From the NCBI GenBank assembly GCA_964036195.1, contig OZ038455.1, forward strand, positions 12,851,855 through 12,915,854: a DNA stretch of 64,000 nucleotides, given 5' to 3'. The stretch comes from Sphaerolaimus hirsutus (Eukaryota > Nematoda > Chromadorea > Monhysterida > Sphaerolaimidae). The notes below the pieces were generated by a model that ran no database searches, had not been told where the DNA came from, and saw only the letters and a list, made by a program, of their open reading frames with translations. Made by a program: the position numbers and the translations under genes. Positions 49,001-61,000 of this stretch are shown in pieces (the first letter of the stretch is position 1; each line of letters opens with the position of its first letter).

Positions 49001-52000
49001 GTACGCGTTTTGGTTTAGCAGTGCCTGTTCCTAATTTGAAGCAAGATACTGTGGCTATTGCGTTTTTGCAACATGTGTTACCGATTTTTGGTGTGCCCGC
49101 TGTAATCTTATCCGACAATGCACCAAGCTTCATTGGCGGCATTTTTGCGGAATTGCTGCGTTATCTAAATACAGTGCAGCATAAGTGTTTCAATTATACG
49201 CCAAAGGGGAATGGTTTGGTTGAGCGTAGGAATGGAGTCTTAATGGAAATAATTTCGCATTATGTGAATGGCTCGCATTCGGATTGGGACAAACACTTAG
49301 GCGCCGCTGTCTATGCGTATAATACGTCTATGCACCCCTCTATGAAAGTGACACCATATGCGTTGCTATTTGGATCAAATTCTCCGTCACTTTGGGAGCG
49401 TATGATCGAGCCGACGGGAAATGGCACCGATAAGACCGATAAGCCGACGGCGTACAGTCCTTTTGTGTCAAATTTAGACGCGCGACTTTCGGACGTCCGC
49501 ACGGCCGCGCATTCGGCTTTACAGCGCGCGCAAGAAAAAGAGTGTTTTTATGCAAATCGCAGTGCGCGCCGCTTGAATTTGAAGCCCGGTCAATCAGTTC
49601 GCGTTTATTTGCCCCGAATTCTTCGAAAGTTAGGTCGCGTTAAGAAGTTCACGCATCATTATATTGGCCCGTATGAATGTTTAGATTATGTGCATCCCAT
49701 TGTGACCGTGTTTAATAGGTTGTCTAAGAAAACTTATACCGTTCATGCTGATCGCGTTAAATTAACAAATGAACCAGTTAATCCCACCTATTCGCAGATT
49801 TTCGGTTAAAAACCCTGAGATTTTCCGCTCTTCAACCTAAAGTGTCCCAAGTTAATTATTCCGTTCGAAAATCCAATTAAAATTTATTTTTGGATTATTC
49901 GCGTTTAATTCTGACCGTCAATTCGTGGTGAGTTCGGGGTTGCAATTTTTGTGTTTTTGGTTGTGCGCGAGATAATTTTGTAGCAAAAAGTTGGGTTTTT
50001 ATGTAAAAAGGTAAAGCGCGAAAATTTCATAAGTGTTATTAATTGTTTGTTCCTAATTGTCGTCGCAGTTTTAATTCACCAGTTATTCATATCATCGCAT
50101 TTATTTCGTTCTAAACTTGTTCTTTAATTTCGTTCTCATTTTCGCCCATTTCGCAACAAAATAAAAATTATTTTTGGCGCAATACGTTCAACGTAGTGCG
50201 TTGAAAATAATTCGCAACTTTTCGATTAGGGTGTCGCTCAGACCTTCGTGCATTTCGGTGCCGACATTCTGGGTGGCGCATTTTAAGTAGCAATAAGTTG
50301 TGTTTTCCGGTGCTCTACTTTGAAGTGTGAAATATGACTAGTTCGGGTGGCGTACCTATGGGTGGGTATGGAGCGAGTTCCAGTTCGTATCGTGGCGGGC
50401 GCATAGCCAAGGCGCCGCTCAAGTCGTGGACTTCTCATGGAAAACAGGGCGGTGACACTATTCCGCCGCTGCCCTACAATCCTCCTCGAAACGCCCGATC
50501 GACTTGTCCTGAATTTGTCATCAACCAGAAGTTGTCGGGAATAGTGGATCGAGTTCACGTCGGTAATGAGCCGCGTCCTACCAGTTATCAATGCCACATT
50601 CGTTTCGACGGCGATGCGCAGGCGCTTTTGGAAAGTTATCCGGAGTGGTCGGAAGCGGAAACGGCTTATCCCTTTTTCACCTATTCGGTCAACAAAGCGG
50701 AGCGCGCTCGTGAGCGGTCGGTGCAGAAAATTTTGAAGGAATATCGCGAGGCTAATGAAGCTTACGACATGTTTTTGCCGCTTGTCCGCCACGGCATGCA
50801 TTTTGTCGCGACTGGTATCAGTAGGGTTAGCGCCAATCCGAAATATTGGGAATTGCGAGGCGTCACAATTATGAAAAATGACGCTCAAATGCCATTGTTT
50901 TTGGGCCGCCCTGTTGTCATTGTTTCGCAAGGACAGGTTGACCTCTCCGTCGATGAGCCAGCATCGGAAATTTCACAGAGAGGACAGGAAAATCGCGAAG
51001 GATATCATCCTTATCCGGCCAAGTGGAGATACTTGCGTTTGAGGGCAGCGTTCACCCCTTCGCGGTACATTAGTGCACCCCCCTTCAAAGGCGCCGACGA
51101 GCGGGATCCGGGCCCTGAAAAGTTAATTTTTGCGCACAGCGAAAATGTCATGGAAAGTGACATACACCCGCACGCCGGACAATTAGGTGTGGCGCATGTA
51201 GAATATCACGCTTTTGATGACGCCGGCAAAGTCAACAACTTTTATTGGGGTCATGCGTATGGCGTGCGTATTTTCTCGGCGCGGCAAATCGAGGCTGGTA
51301 TGGAGTGGAAGGGCGAAATGAATAGAAATTACCTCACCTCTCAGCTGCAGCTTCGTTCCATCTTTTTGGCCGCCGCTAACGTGTGTCACGAAGCGCATTT
51401 GCGATACACTGCGACTAGGGCGAAAGCGGTGCGCGCGCAGGTAACTTGGCAAAATGGGCCGCGGGGATTAATTGCGATAATTAGGTGGGAGCGCGTGCAT
51501 TTGAATCCAGCTGCTGCGATGCGCGACACGGCCGAGTGGCACAGGAATAAGGCGCAGGGCTACATGTTGAATTTTACTTCGCCCATGTCGTCGCTACAAA
51601 TCGTCGAAGCTGATCCCCGGGGGGAAGAGCGCGCTCTGACTGGCCGCCCGCAAATAAATTTACGTACGGTCAGCGCCGACATCACTGCCGAGGCGGTGCA
51701 GCTGGTCGCCAAACCGGATGTGTTGGTGCCGCAGGCGCTGTCGCCGCATTTGCTGCCTAATTGCGATTACATGGTGCGCGGTTCCGCTTTGTCGCCTAGC
51801 TACAATGGCCGCATGGAAACTTTGGAGCGGTTGTGCATAATGGGGCCTAGTGGCTACCGGCCAACCGAGAGTAACACCGGAATGCTCGCTGTGGAAGACC
51901 AAGTCAAAATGGCGGTAGTGCTGCACAAGCAGTTGAACCAAGTTGAGACTGATTGGCAGCGCACGCTCGACAAAATTGAGTCTGACGGGTTGTACGCCGA

Positions 52001-55000
52001 GGTGCGCAGAGGCACATGCGAAGATTTATTGCAAGCGCAGCAGGGTGATTTTCGGCCGCAGGAGGGGCAGGGGCGTGTGATTGCGTCAGTTATCAAGTCT
52101 GTGCGAAAAACTGCGCCGCTATTGTTGATGTGTGATTCACCGTTCGGTTCCGGTAAAACGACTGTGCAAAGTCAGTGTGCGTACGCGGTTGTGTTCAAAT
52201 TTACCGAGAAAAATGACCCGCCGAACCCGCTGAAGAGGGAATTGCCCTCTGATGCAAACAAAAATGCGCTTTACCACTCCACAATGACTACTTGCAGTGT
52301 GAATTCGGCCGCTGATGAGTCTGCCAGACGATCGTTGCAAAGTTTGGCAAACATTGGTCTGCCTAATTTGGAAACGGTCGTGGAAGTTTTGCTGCGCAGT
52401 AGGGAGAGGTGGACTGCGATGGATGATAAGCCAAATTTTCAAACACCTGGCTATGCGCGTTTTTGTCAGGTGCGCGCCGCGTTCGCGATTCGCGTGCTGA
52501 GTCCATTGTTGGAAGTTGACGATCGCTACGTCGATATGACGCTCCAGCAATTGCCGCTGCTGAATTTGATCGCGCAGAACATGCCCATGCATGTGATCCG
52601 ATTGAATGACCACTGGCTAACTGCCTATGAACGCTTTACCGCTCAACGCCATATTTGTGACACTTTGAACGAGATCATCGCGAACAATCAGCACCCCGCC
52701 GACATTTTCGAAGCCATTCGGTCGCAGTTGCCTTTGGTTCGTTTGTCCATCGACGAAGACGACGAGGATGATTTGGTGCCACTGGACGATGGTCAAGAGG
52801 AGGGCGTGCAGGCGTGGGGGGCCGCGGCTGGCTTTGTCGATGACAACCAGGTGTGGGGCAAAATTTACAAGCGCGAAATGCGACGCCTCGTTAGGGTGGC
52901 TACTAGGTTGCATAAGGTGGTGTTAAATGTGCTGCAGCCAGGCCAAGTCCATGTGACCTTGGATTCATCGCGCGATAAGCGATTGCAAGTTTTGAAATAT
53001 GCCGCGGTATTTGTGGACGAGGCGTCTTTGGCGGATGAAACTGCGATTTTTGGCGCTGTTTCAAACGCTCGACTCCCCCACAATGGCTTGGTGCTTTTGT
53101 TTGGCGATAGCAAGCAGTTGACCCGAATGGTCAGGCCCGCGCCGCCCGTACCGGCACACAAACAGAAAACGCACCAGGAGGAGGAAGTGATGGAGGTGGA
53201 ACAGGAGCAAAGTGAACAAGGTGCTCAACAGCAGGAACCGACAATGGAAGGTCAACGGCAAGAGCAAGAACCAGAGCCAGATACTGAAGAGGCCAATAAT
53301 GCAATTATTGGAGAAAAATTGGATGAGTTAATTCAAATGGCGGGCGAGTTGAACACCGAGTTGGACGCTGAGCGACAGCAACAGTCCATGAGCCCAGACC
53401 GGCAGATGCTAAGAGAAATGGACGCTATCCAGGAGGAGGCCAATGAATCTGCTGAGCCCATGCAGGAAGATGAGCAGGAGCAGGAGCAGCCTGAGGAAGT
53501 GGCCGCACAGCAGCTGCAGCAACCTGTTCAGGTTGTTGTAGTTGGCGCGTCACCGCCACCGCAAGAGGAACAGAGTCCGCCCCCGCCAGTGACTCCAACT
53601 TTGGCAGGGTTGGAGCCAGAGGAGGAGATGGAAGCGGAGTAATGGTAATTTAGGTGTACAGGAATTTTTTTTGTTTTGGTTGTTTTTGTATTTAGTCGTT
53701 TTTGTTAGAGCGAACGTTTTTACCAGTAGAATTGAGCTTTTGTTGAATTGGAAATTGAATTTTCATTGAGTTTTACCGGTTCAAAAGTTTTTTTTTTTTT
53801 TGTGTTCTCAACAAGGTGTGGAAAAATACGTAATGGTTGTCAACAAATTTAAAATTGGTTTAAAATAGTTTTCAAAAAACGGGAATTTAGTTCAATTCGT
53901 TTCTTTAATAGTTTTGCTGTGCTTCGATTTTAGCCGGGAGGTAAAATGTATGGCTGGTGGAGTTTGTGAGCAAAAGTGGGTGTCCAAAAATTGTAAAATT
54001 TCAAAAATTTTAAGTGTAAATGTATATATAGTTCACTTAATGAATTTATGTAGAGGGTTGTTTACACTTCCGAGCTTACAACAATTTAAACATTTCAGTT
54101 CTACTTCGACGATGGTTTTGGGCGATTCGGTGGGCGAACGTGGCGTTGACGTTTTCGGCTACGTCGCTGCGCTACGTTGGCAACGTGGCAACGTGCATTT
54201 CCGTTTTTCCGGTGCCCCATTGTGTTATGTGTGTTTTTTCTGGCCAAGGAAAGGATTGGAGGTATTGAGGATCTGACACAAAGTTGACGCTGTGATGTAA
54301 ATAGTTGTTTTTATTTGTTTAAGATTTTTCTTAATTAGGTAGTTTTTTTAAGAAAGTGAGACAAGTGAGGTGGCAACAATTTTAATTGTGACAGTTTAAT
54401 TTAAAAGTAATTTTTTACTAGCGGTTTGGATTGCATAACAAAGTTTCAGTTATTTTCTCTAAGTAAAAAGAGTGACGCTGCAGTTACGTGTCGTAGTGCG
54501 TGAATGGTCAGTGATAACTGAGGGCACATAGGTTGAATTTTGACTACTTTCGTTGCATTTTTTTACGTGAGGGTCGCGGCTATTGATCTAGTATGTACTG
54601 TGCATTCCTGCATTTCCGGATTGGGAAACAAAAGTTAATTTACACGCGATTTTACAAAGGTACACTGATTATAGAGGTGCGATGATGATTGGTGTTGAAA
54701 ATGAGAGGTAATTAAAAGAATCGAGTCTAACTCGACAGGCATGATCGCATGTCTAAATGCCTACTCCCTTGGCTTGTTGTGAGAACAGCCCAGTCCGCCG
54801 ATCTCATCGAAACAAGCACCCATACAGTGACAAGTGTACCTATTTTTGAGTGAGTTGAGCAGTTCGGTATTTTCAGGGTGTGGTTTTTGCACAGTGCGTA
54901 TGGGATCAAAAAGCCGTGGCTAATTAATTAATATTCTGGTAGCAGAATGAGTGGTGTAGCAGCGAGAGTGGTCATTTTCGTGATAAGTGCCTTCGGTAGT

Positions 55001-58000
55001 TAATGGCTGTTGCGTTTCGGCATGTGGCAGTGGATTCACTCGGAGGTTGTTCAGTTTCGAATTTCTAAAAAAGTCATGCAATCTAAACATGCATTTAAGC
55101 TACAAAGATTGAAATTTATAAACTTTCAAGTTGCCAATCATTTGCGTTCGTATTTCTGTTAAGCGTTATATCGACTTCATATTCATTTTAACTTTAGGTT
55201 TGGTAGGGAATAGGTAAAACTCGAGTATGCTAATTTTTATTTGATTTTACGTTTGCAACTTCGCTATTTTTTTTATCTACCTAATCCTAGATTGATTTTT
55301 TTGTATTTCCCTTTCCCCTAGAGAACTGATAACTTGACATTTGGATATTTAGGAATTTATGCAAATTTCGTGGTTGATCTTTATTATACAAAGAGATGAA
55401 ATAATAAGCCGCTTGTTTTTCCTGTTTTTTCCCCGAATATTTTGATAAGTGTAAAGGTGATCTGATTTGAGTGCGTAGTTATTTAATCACGCTGATAGAA
55501 TTTCCGCTAAGAGTCTTTAAAACGGTACCGTAATTCATTTTTTCCTTGACAGTCAGTGTGCAAATTAATTTCGTTCGCCTTACCGGTATCCTAATCTTAT
55601 CATGGATTATCCCGCTTACGACATTTTTTCGTTGTGCATTAATAATACGTGTGCTTCTTACGCTTTGGATATCAACGTCATTTTCGTTTATTATACGCTC
55701 TTTTTGCTGATGGGATTACTGTTCGCGTGTCTATTTGTTTCGCTAATTGCTGTGTGTTTCCCCGTTCGTGGAGGTGGTTTTGGGATTTCGGTAGAGTTCG
55801 CTGAGTAAAATTTGAATCGCCCGCCATTTTTTTTTTCGCGCTAAAACAGGTTTTTACAGTATCTCGTGTGTTTTTCCTGTTCTTTTTATTCTTGTCGCAT
55901 TCGTTCATTTTCTTATTTTTCTATTTTTATCCTCGCTCTTGTTCCCAACCCGATTTTTGGCGCGTGAATTCTTTGTGTTTTTGTGTAGTTGATCGACGTA
56001 TCCTGTAAACTGACGCCGTGAATAATTTTAGGTATGCCCGTTTTAAAATTCCGTGTGTCTGTAAAGTCGTTTGTAAGCATGCTTCTCGTGGTATGTGGAA
56101 GTGTTGTCTGGACTTGGCTTATGTTGTTGCGTATAAAAGCGTACCGTAATTTAGAGTAGGGGTCGATTCAGTCGAAATTGCTTCGGTTTCATTTTCTTGG
56201 AGTTTTTTCGAAGGTTTTGTGCCGCTGGTTAGAAACTCGCTCTCAGTGTGTTCCCTGTGTTCTATCTAAATGTGTGAATTCTGAGTCTAAAAAATCGCCT
56301 AAAATAAAATCTCTTCTAAAAACTTCGGACCCCTTGGTGTAAATTAGACATTCAACTAATTGCTGGTGCGTTGATAAAAACGCCATTCGCTAAAAAAGCT
56401 AACTTAATTGACGTAGCGTACACCTGTGATATTCACTTCGGTGAATTCACCATTGTGCGTTGCGAATTCAATCGGTAGTCGCTTTTCCGTTGCCTTACTT
56501 TGTCGCTCATCCAACGAGTAGGTGTGAGATCGGTAAAACTTGGCAGTTTGCCATAGTGGAATTTGGTTGAGTAAAAAGTAGCCGGTGAAAATTCATGACA
56601 AAAGGACGAAAAAAACGTTGTTTTTTAACCGACCCCGTTTTTTAAATAAAGAACGGGTTTTTTTATTTAAAAAAAACAAGTTTTTTAAAACCTCACAGAT
56701 ATGGTTATATTTAGGTCAACATATGAAGAGTTTCGTTCCATAAGTGCATATCTCCACCAATTTAAATTTTTCGAATTAGCATTTTACAGTTTAGCGGTGG
56801 CCCGACAGTGCCATGTTTGAGCGACAGAGCTTGCCACGCACTTTTCAGATACCTGAGACTTTTGCCTACAATTTTTGTAAAAATGATTTTTTTTGCGGTA
56901 CAGTGTATGTGGAATTATGTCCAGATTTGTCGGGCCATTTTTTTCAGGAACAAAATGGACCATCTGCGATAAAAACTAAAACGACTTATGGATGGTGTGA
57001 CCTAGAAAAAAACAAACTGCACCATTGAATAGCCCGTCTCGAAAGTACCCCGACCCAAATTTTTAGACTTATACGTACATACGTATCCAAATTATAGCTC
57101 TGGACATGTTTGGAAATGCACGGATGCACTTTTGGAATGAAACTCCCATTTTGTATGGGAGTTCTGACCGGCTCTTCAGGAGCACGGTTGCACTTTTGGA
57201 ACGAAACTTTTTTTGGAGATATGCATTTTTGACGTGGTAATTCCGGTGGCCCGAAATGGATATACGCACGCACTTTCGATGTGAAAATGTCGTTTTTCTT
57301 GGTGGAGATACACACTTTCAATGTGAAAATCATGCTTTTTATGAAAATCAGTACCAATGTATCTCCGGAACGACATAGACTATGACACTAATTTTTTTCT
57401 TAAAATGTACAAACATATATGTGGATGTCGATACTACGCTTAACTCGATTTTTGTGATTTTGGCGCTTACGCACTTATGGAACGAAACTCTTCATATACA
57501 GGTACATTAGACAACTGGCAGTACTTTGTCGTGTTGTTTATATGTGGCCATAGAATGGCTGTGGAGCCATGGGATAGCATTATAAGTGGCGAGGTCATGA
57601 AGTCCACCAGTGTATTTGTTTACCAACTTATTCTTGCAATAAAAAAATAATAATAAAATGCGTTTTGTGGAAAAACCACTGGTCTGTCATATATACCTAT
57701 GTTGAAAACATGTCGCTTTGTAAAAGTGTTGGGACCTTAGTGTAAATTTATCACTGAGGGGCTCCATTGGACAGGCATCACTTTGATAATGTGGAATTCA
57801 AATCTTAAGATGTGATACATAAACACCTTCCCGGTCAAGTTCACCACCCATTTTTTTATTTCACTTCAAATGCAATATCTCCATCCATGGGGGTGTTATA
57901 AAGCTGAAACTTTGTATATATAAAGTTGTAAGACCCCTGTACTCCCCAACATAATGGGGGAGGTGTGGCGACTCGCTACAGGGCGGGTCATCCTATATGC

Positions 58001-61000
58001 AACAATTTTTTTGGCGTTTTTGGTGTCCCAAACAAGTTCACCACCCACTTGGTTGGCTACACTGCGAGAGCCATATCTCCAGCTGTGATAGTGGTATAAA
58101 GCTGAAATTTGGGGATGTCTTGCCAACAACCCCCTCACAATACACCAGTGGGGCGGCTGCCGAGGACCCACTAAAACATGGGTCACTGCATATAAAGTTG
58201 ACCCTTTTCTAAAAACAGCCCAAGAGTCCCAAAACCAAGTTCACCACCCAACTAGGGTGGCAGAATTTACCGTACCGTACCGTACCGTACCGCATTTTTG
58301 GCAAATTTACCGTACCGTACCGTACCGTTTACCGCACTTTTAGAAATTTACCGTACCGTACCGCGTACCGCATTTTTCGAAATTTACCGTACCGTACCGC
58401 GTACCGCACTCATTTACCGCAAAAATTGTGGTAAATTTTACTCGGATTGACTTTAAATTGTTGAATTTATTCATGACAGTTAGTTTTGTATTCTGCAATT
58501 TTTTGCGCGCTAGCGCGCAAATTTCACATGGGGGTTGCGGTGTCACTGAAGTTGCATTCATGCCTTATTGCCTATTTTCAGCTATTTTTGTGCTATAGTT
58601 ACTGATATACCTATTTTCAACTATTCTTCACCTACTTGTAGCAATTTTTCACCCACTCTTAGCAATTTTTCTCCATTTTTATCCTTCTACACCTTGAAAA
58701 ATTCTATATATTGAGCCCCTGCATTGCAGGTAATGTAATTTTCTGTCATCATACTGTTATTGTGTTCTCAAGTCCATTATCAAATTGTGTAATTAAATTT
58801 GGTGTCAATTAATGAAGTAAAAATTATCTGTAGTCAGTAGTTTATACATTTCTGACAATTGAAAATTTACCGTACCGTACCGTACCGTACCGCGTACCGC
58901 ACTTTTGGGATTTACCGTACTGTACCGTTTACCGCAAAATTGAAGATTTACCGTACCGTACCGTTTACCGCACAATGGGGAATTTACCGTACCGTACGGT
59001 TTACCGCAAGGCCGTACCGTCTGCCACCCTACACCCAACTGCATTTAAAAAATGTTGCAACAACATACCTAATATAAAACTGAATCGGGTTGGAACCCCA
59101 GTTCAGCCAATAAATTTTTTTTCAGTAGGGCACCCACCCTGTCCCATAAACTGTAGACCGAAATTTTCACTTTAAACCAATTTTTTGTTTCACACCTAAA
59201 AAGTTGGTTTACAATGTTCACTAGAGAAGGTTCTAAGGTTCAAAGTTATGTAAACAACATAACCTCTCAAATGCCTCCATAAGGAAATTTACTTGGGGTG
59301 AATTCTATGATGTCAAAATGATGTAATTGCAGGAACAAAATTTGACAAAATTTTCACTTTTTCATTCACCCCAAATAAATTTCCTTATGGAAGCATTTTA
59401 GAGGTTATGTTGTTTACATAACTTTGAACCTTAGACCCTTCCCTAGCGAACTTTGTAAAGCAACTTTTCAAGTGTGAAACAAAAAATTGGTTTAAATTGA
59501 AATTTTTGGTCTGCTGTTTACAGGATGGGGTGGGTGCCCTCCTGAAAAAATATTTTTATTAGCAGAACTATGGTTCAAACCCGATTCAGTTTTATATTAG
59601 GTATGTTGTTGCAACATTCTTCAAGTGCAGTTGGGTTGTGAACTTGTTTGGGACACTTGGGCTGTTCTTAAAAAAATGATCAACTTTATATGCAGTGACC
59701 CATGCTTTAGCGGGTCGTCGGCAGCCGCCCCACTGGGGTATTGTGAGGGGGGTTGTTGGCGAGACACCCCCAAATTTCAGCTTTCTACCGCCCTCACAGC
59801 TGGAGATATAGCCTTCGACGTGTAGCTAATCAAGTGGGTGGTGAACTTGTTTGGGACACAAAACATTGTTGCATATAGGGCGACCCACCCTGTAGTGAGT
59901 CGCCGCACCTCCCCCCCCACTGTTGGGGAGTAGGGGGGTCTTACAACTTTATATATACAAAGTTTCAGCTTTATAACACCCCCATGGACGGAGATTTTGC
60001 ATTTGAAGTGAAATAACAAAATGGGTGGTGAACTTGTCCGGGAAGGTGTTTACTAAATGGAAGTAATGTAAAGTGATGCCCCCAAGTTCAAAACCGCAGA
60101 CGTAGCTAATTAGAAGAAAAAATATAATACGCAACTTCTCCGCAGTCTCTATCAAATGCTCGCACACGAATGGCCAGTTTCCATATTTATGCGAGCTGGC
60201 CGTCAGCGATGTTGACCCGGCCGCCGATCCTACCGCGAGTACGTTTTGCGTTTTGCACAAAATTTCGGTGAATTTTAGCGAAATTTTTTTAATCGAGTGT
60301 CTCAGAACACAATTTCAAAACACACCGTACCGTTTACAACCCTGCTCACCACTCCCAGTTATGATGTCATTCCCCATTCTTATTTTCCCGTTGTAATTTT
60401 TGGGGTGATGATATCGGGTTCAGGTGAACTGTGCAATTTATCCAAAAATTTATGAACAAAAATGATGGATGAATCTTTATATTAAACGCCATCTCAGATC
60501 AGTGTCCAGTGCACACATCAACATCAACCTCAACGTCTACATCAACATCAACATCTACATCAACCTCAACATCAACAACTGCCACAACCACAACAAGCAC
60601 ACCTACAACCACATCAGTCACAACGACAACACCTACAACCACATCAGCCACTATGACAACAACACCTACAACCACATCAGCCACTATGACAACAACACCT
60701 ACAACCACATCAGCCACTATGACAACAACACCTACAACCACATCAGCCACTATGACAACAACACCTACAACCACATCAGCCACTATGACAACAACACCTA
60801 CAACCACATCACCAACAGCATCCACTTCGACTTCCACATCAACTTCTACTTCCACATCAACAACTACTTCTACTGGCACTAGCACTAGCACAACCAGTAT
60901 GTTGATCACATTGGCAAACATGGTACCCCAAGTAAGGACATCATAGGAATTGATATAGATAAAAATTAAATGAAAAAGGGCTTGGTGATTGAACAACATG

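Larger units (their letters stand above)
39919..56600 (+). mobile_element. Complete Ty3/Gypsy-like LTR retrotransposon with extra ORFs
   Basis: 16.7 kb from TGTGAGC to ATGACA, flanked by a 4-bp duplication AAAG (39915-39918 and 56601-56604). Order: 5' LTR, primer site, gag-protease-RT start, frame change, RT-RNase H-integrase, 0.5-kb gap, helicase-like ORF, 3' LTR. RT-RNase H followed by integrase is Ty3/Gypsy order. The LTRs have equal length and I found no difference in the stretches compared, so insertion is recent. It sits in gene B intron 4 in the sense orientation, 35 bp after an exon. Its right side abuts a reversed remnant of the TAGGGATGGCC MITE. Confidence 0.95.

Noticed and set aside
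50334-53642. Envelope gene reading of the third ORF
   Set aside because: No signal peptide, transmembrane anchor or cleavage motif; helicase motifs I-III are present instead.
53914-54276. 120-codon frame at the start of the LTR (also 39898-40230)
   Set aside because: The solo LTR copy has no ATG and does not keep the frame, so no evidence of coding, unlike the 68-codon U3 ORF.
54727-54909. 60-codon complementary frames in the LTRs (also 40681-40863, 41632-41862 and 55678-55908)
   Set aside because: They owe their duplication to LTR identity; no protein character, and those at 41632 and 55678 overlap the conserved sense ORF.
60499-60999. Complementary-strand Val/Asp-rich frame over the gene B mucin exon
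   Set aside because: Also a repeat shadow with no splice or start support.
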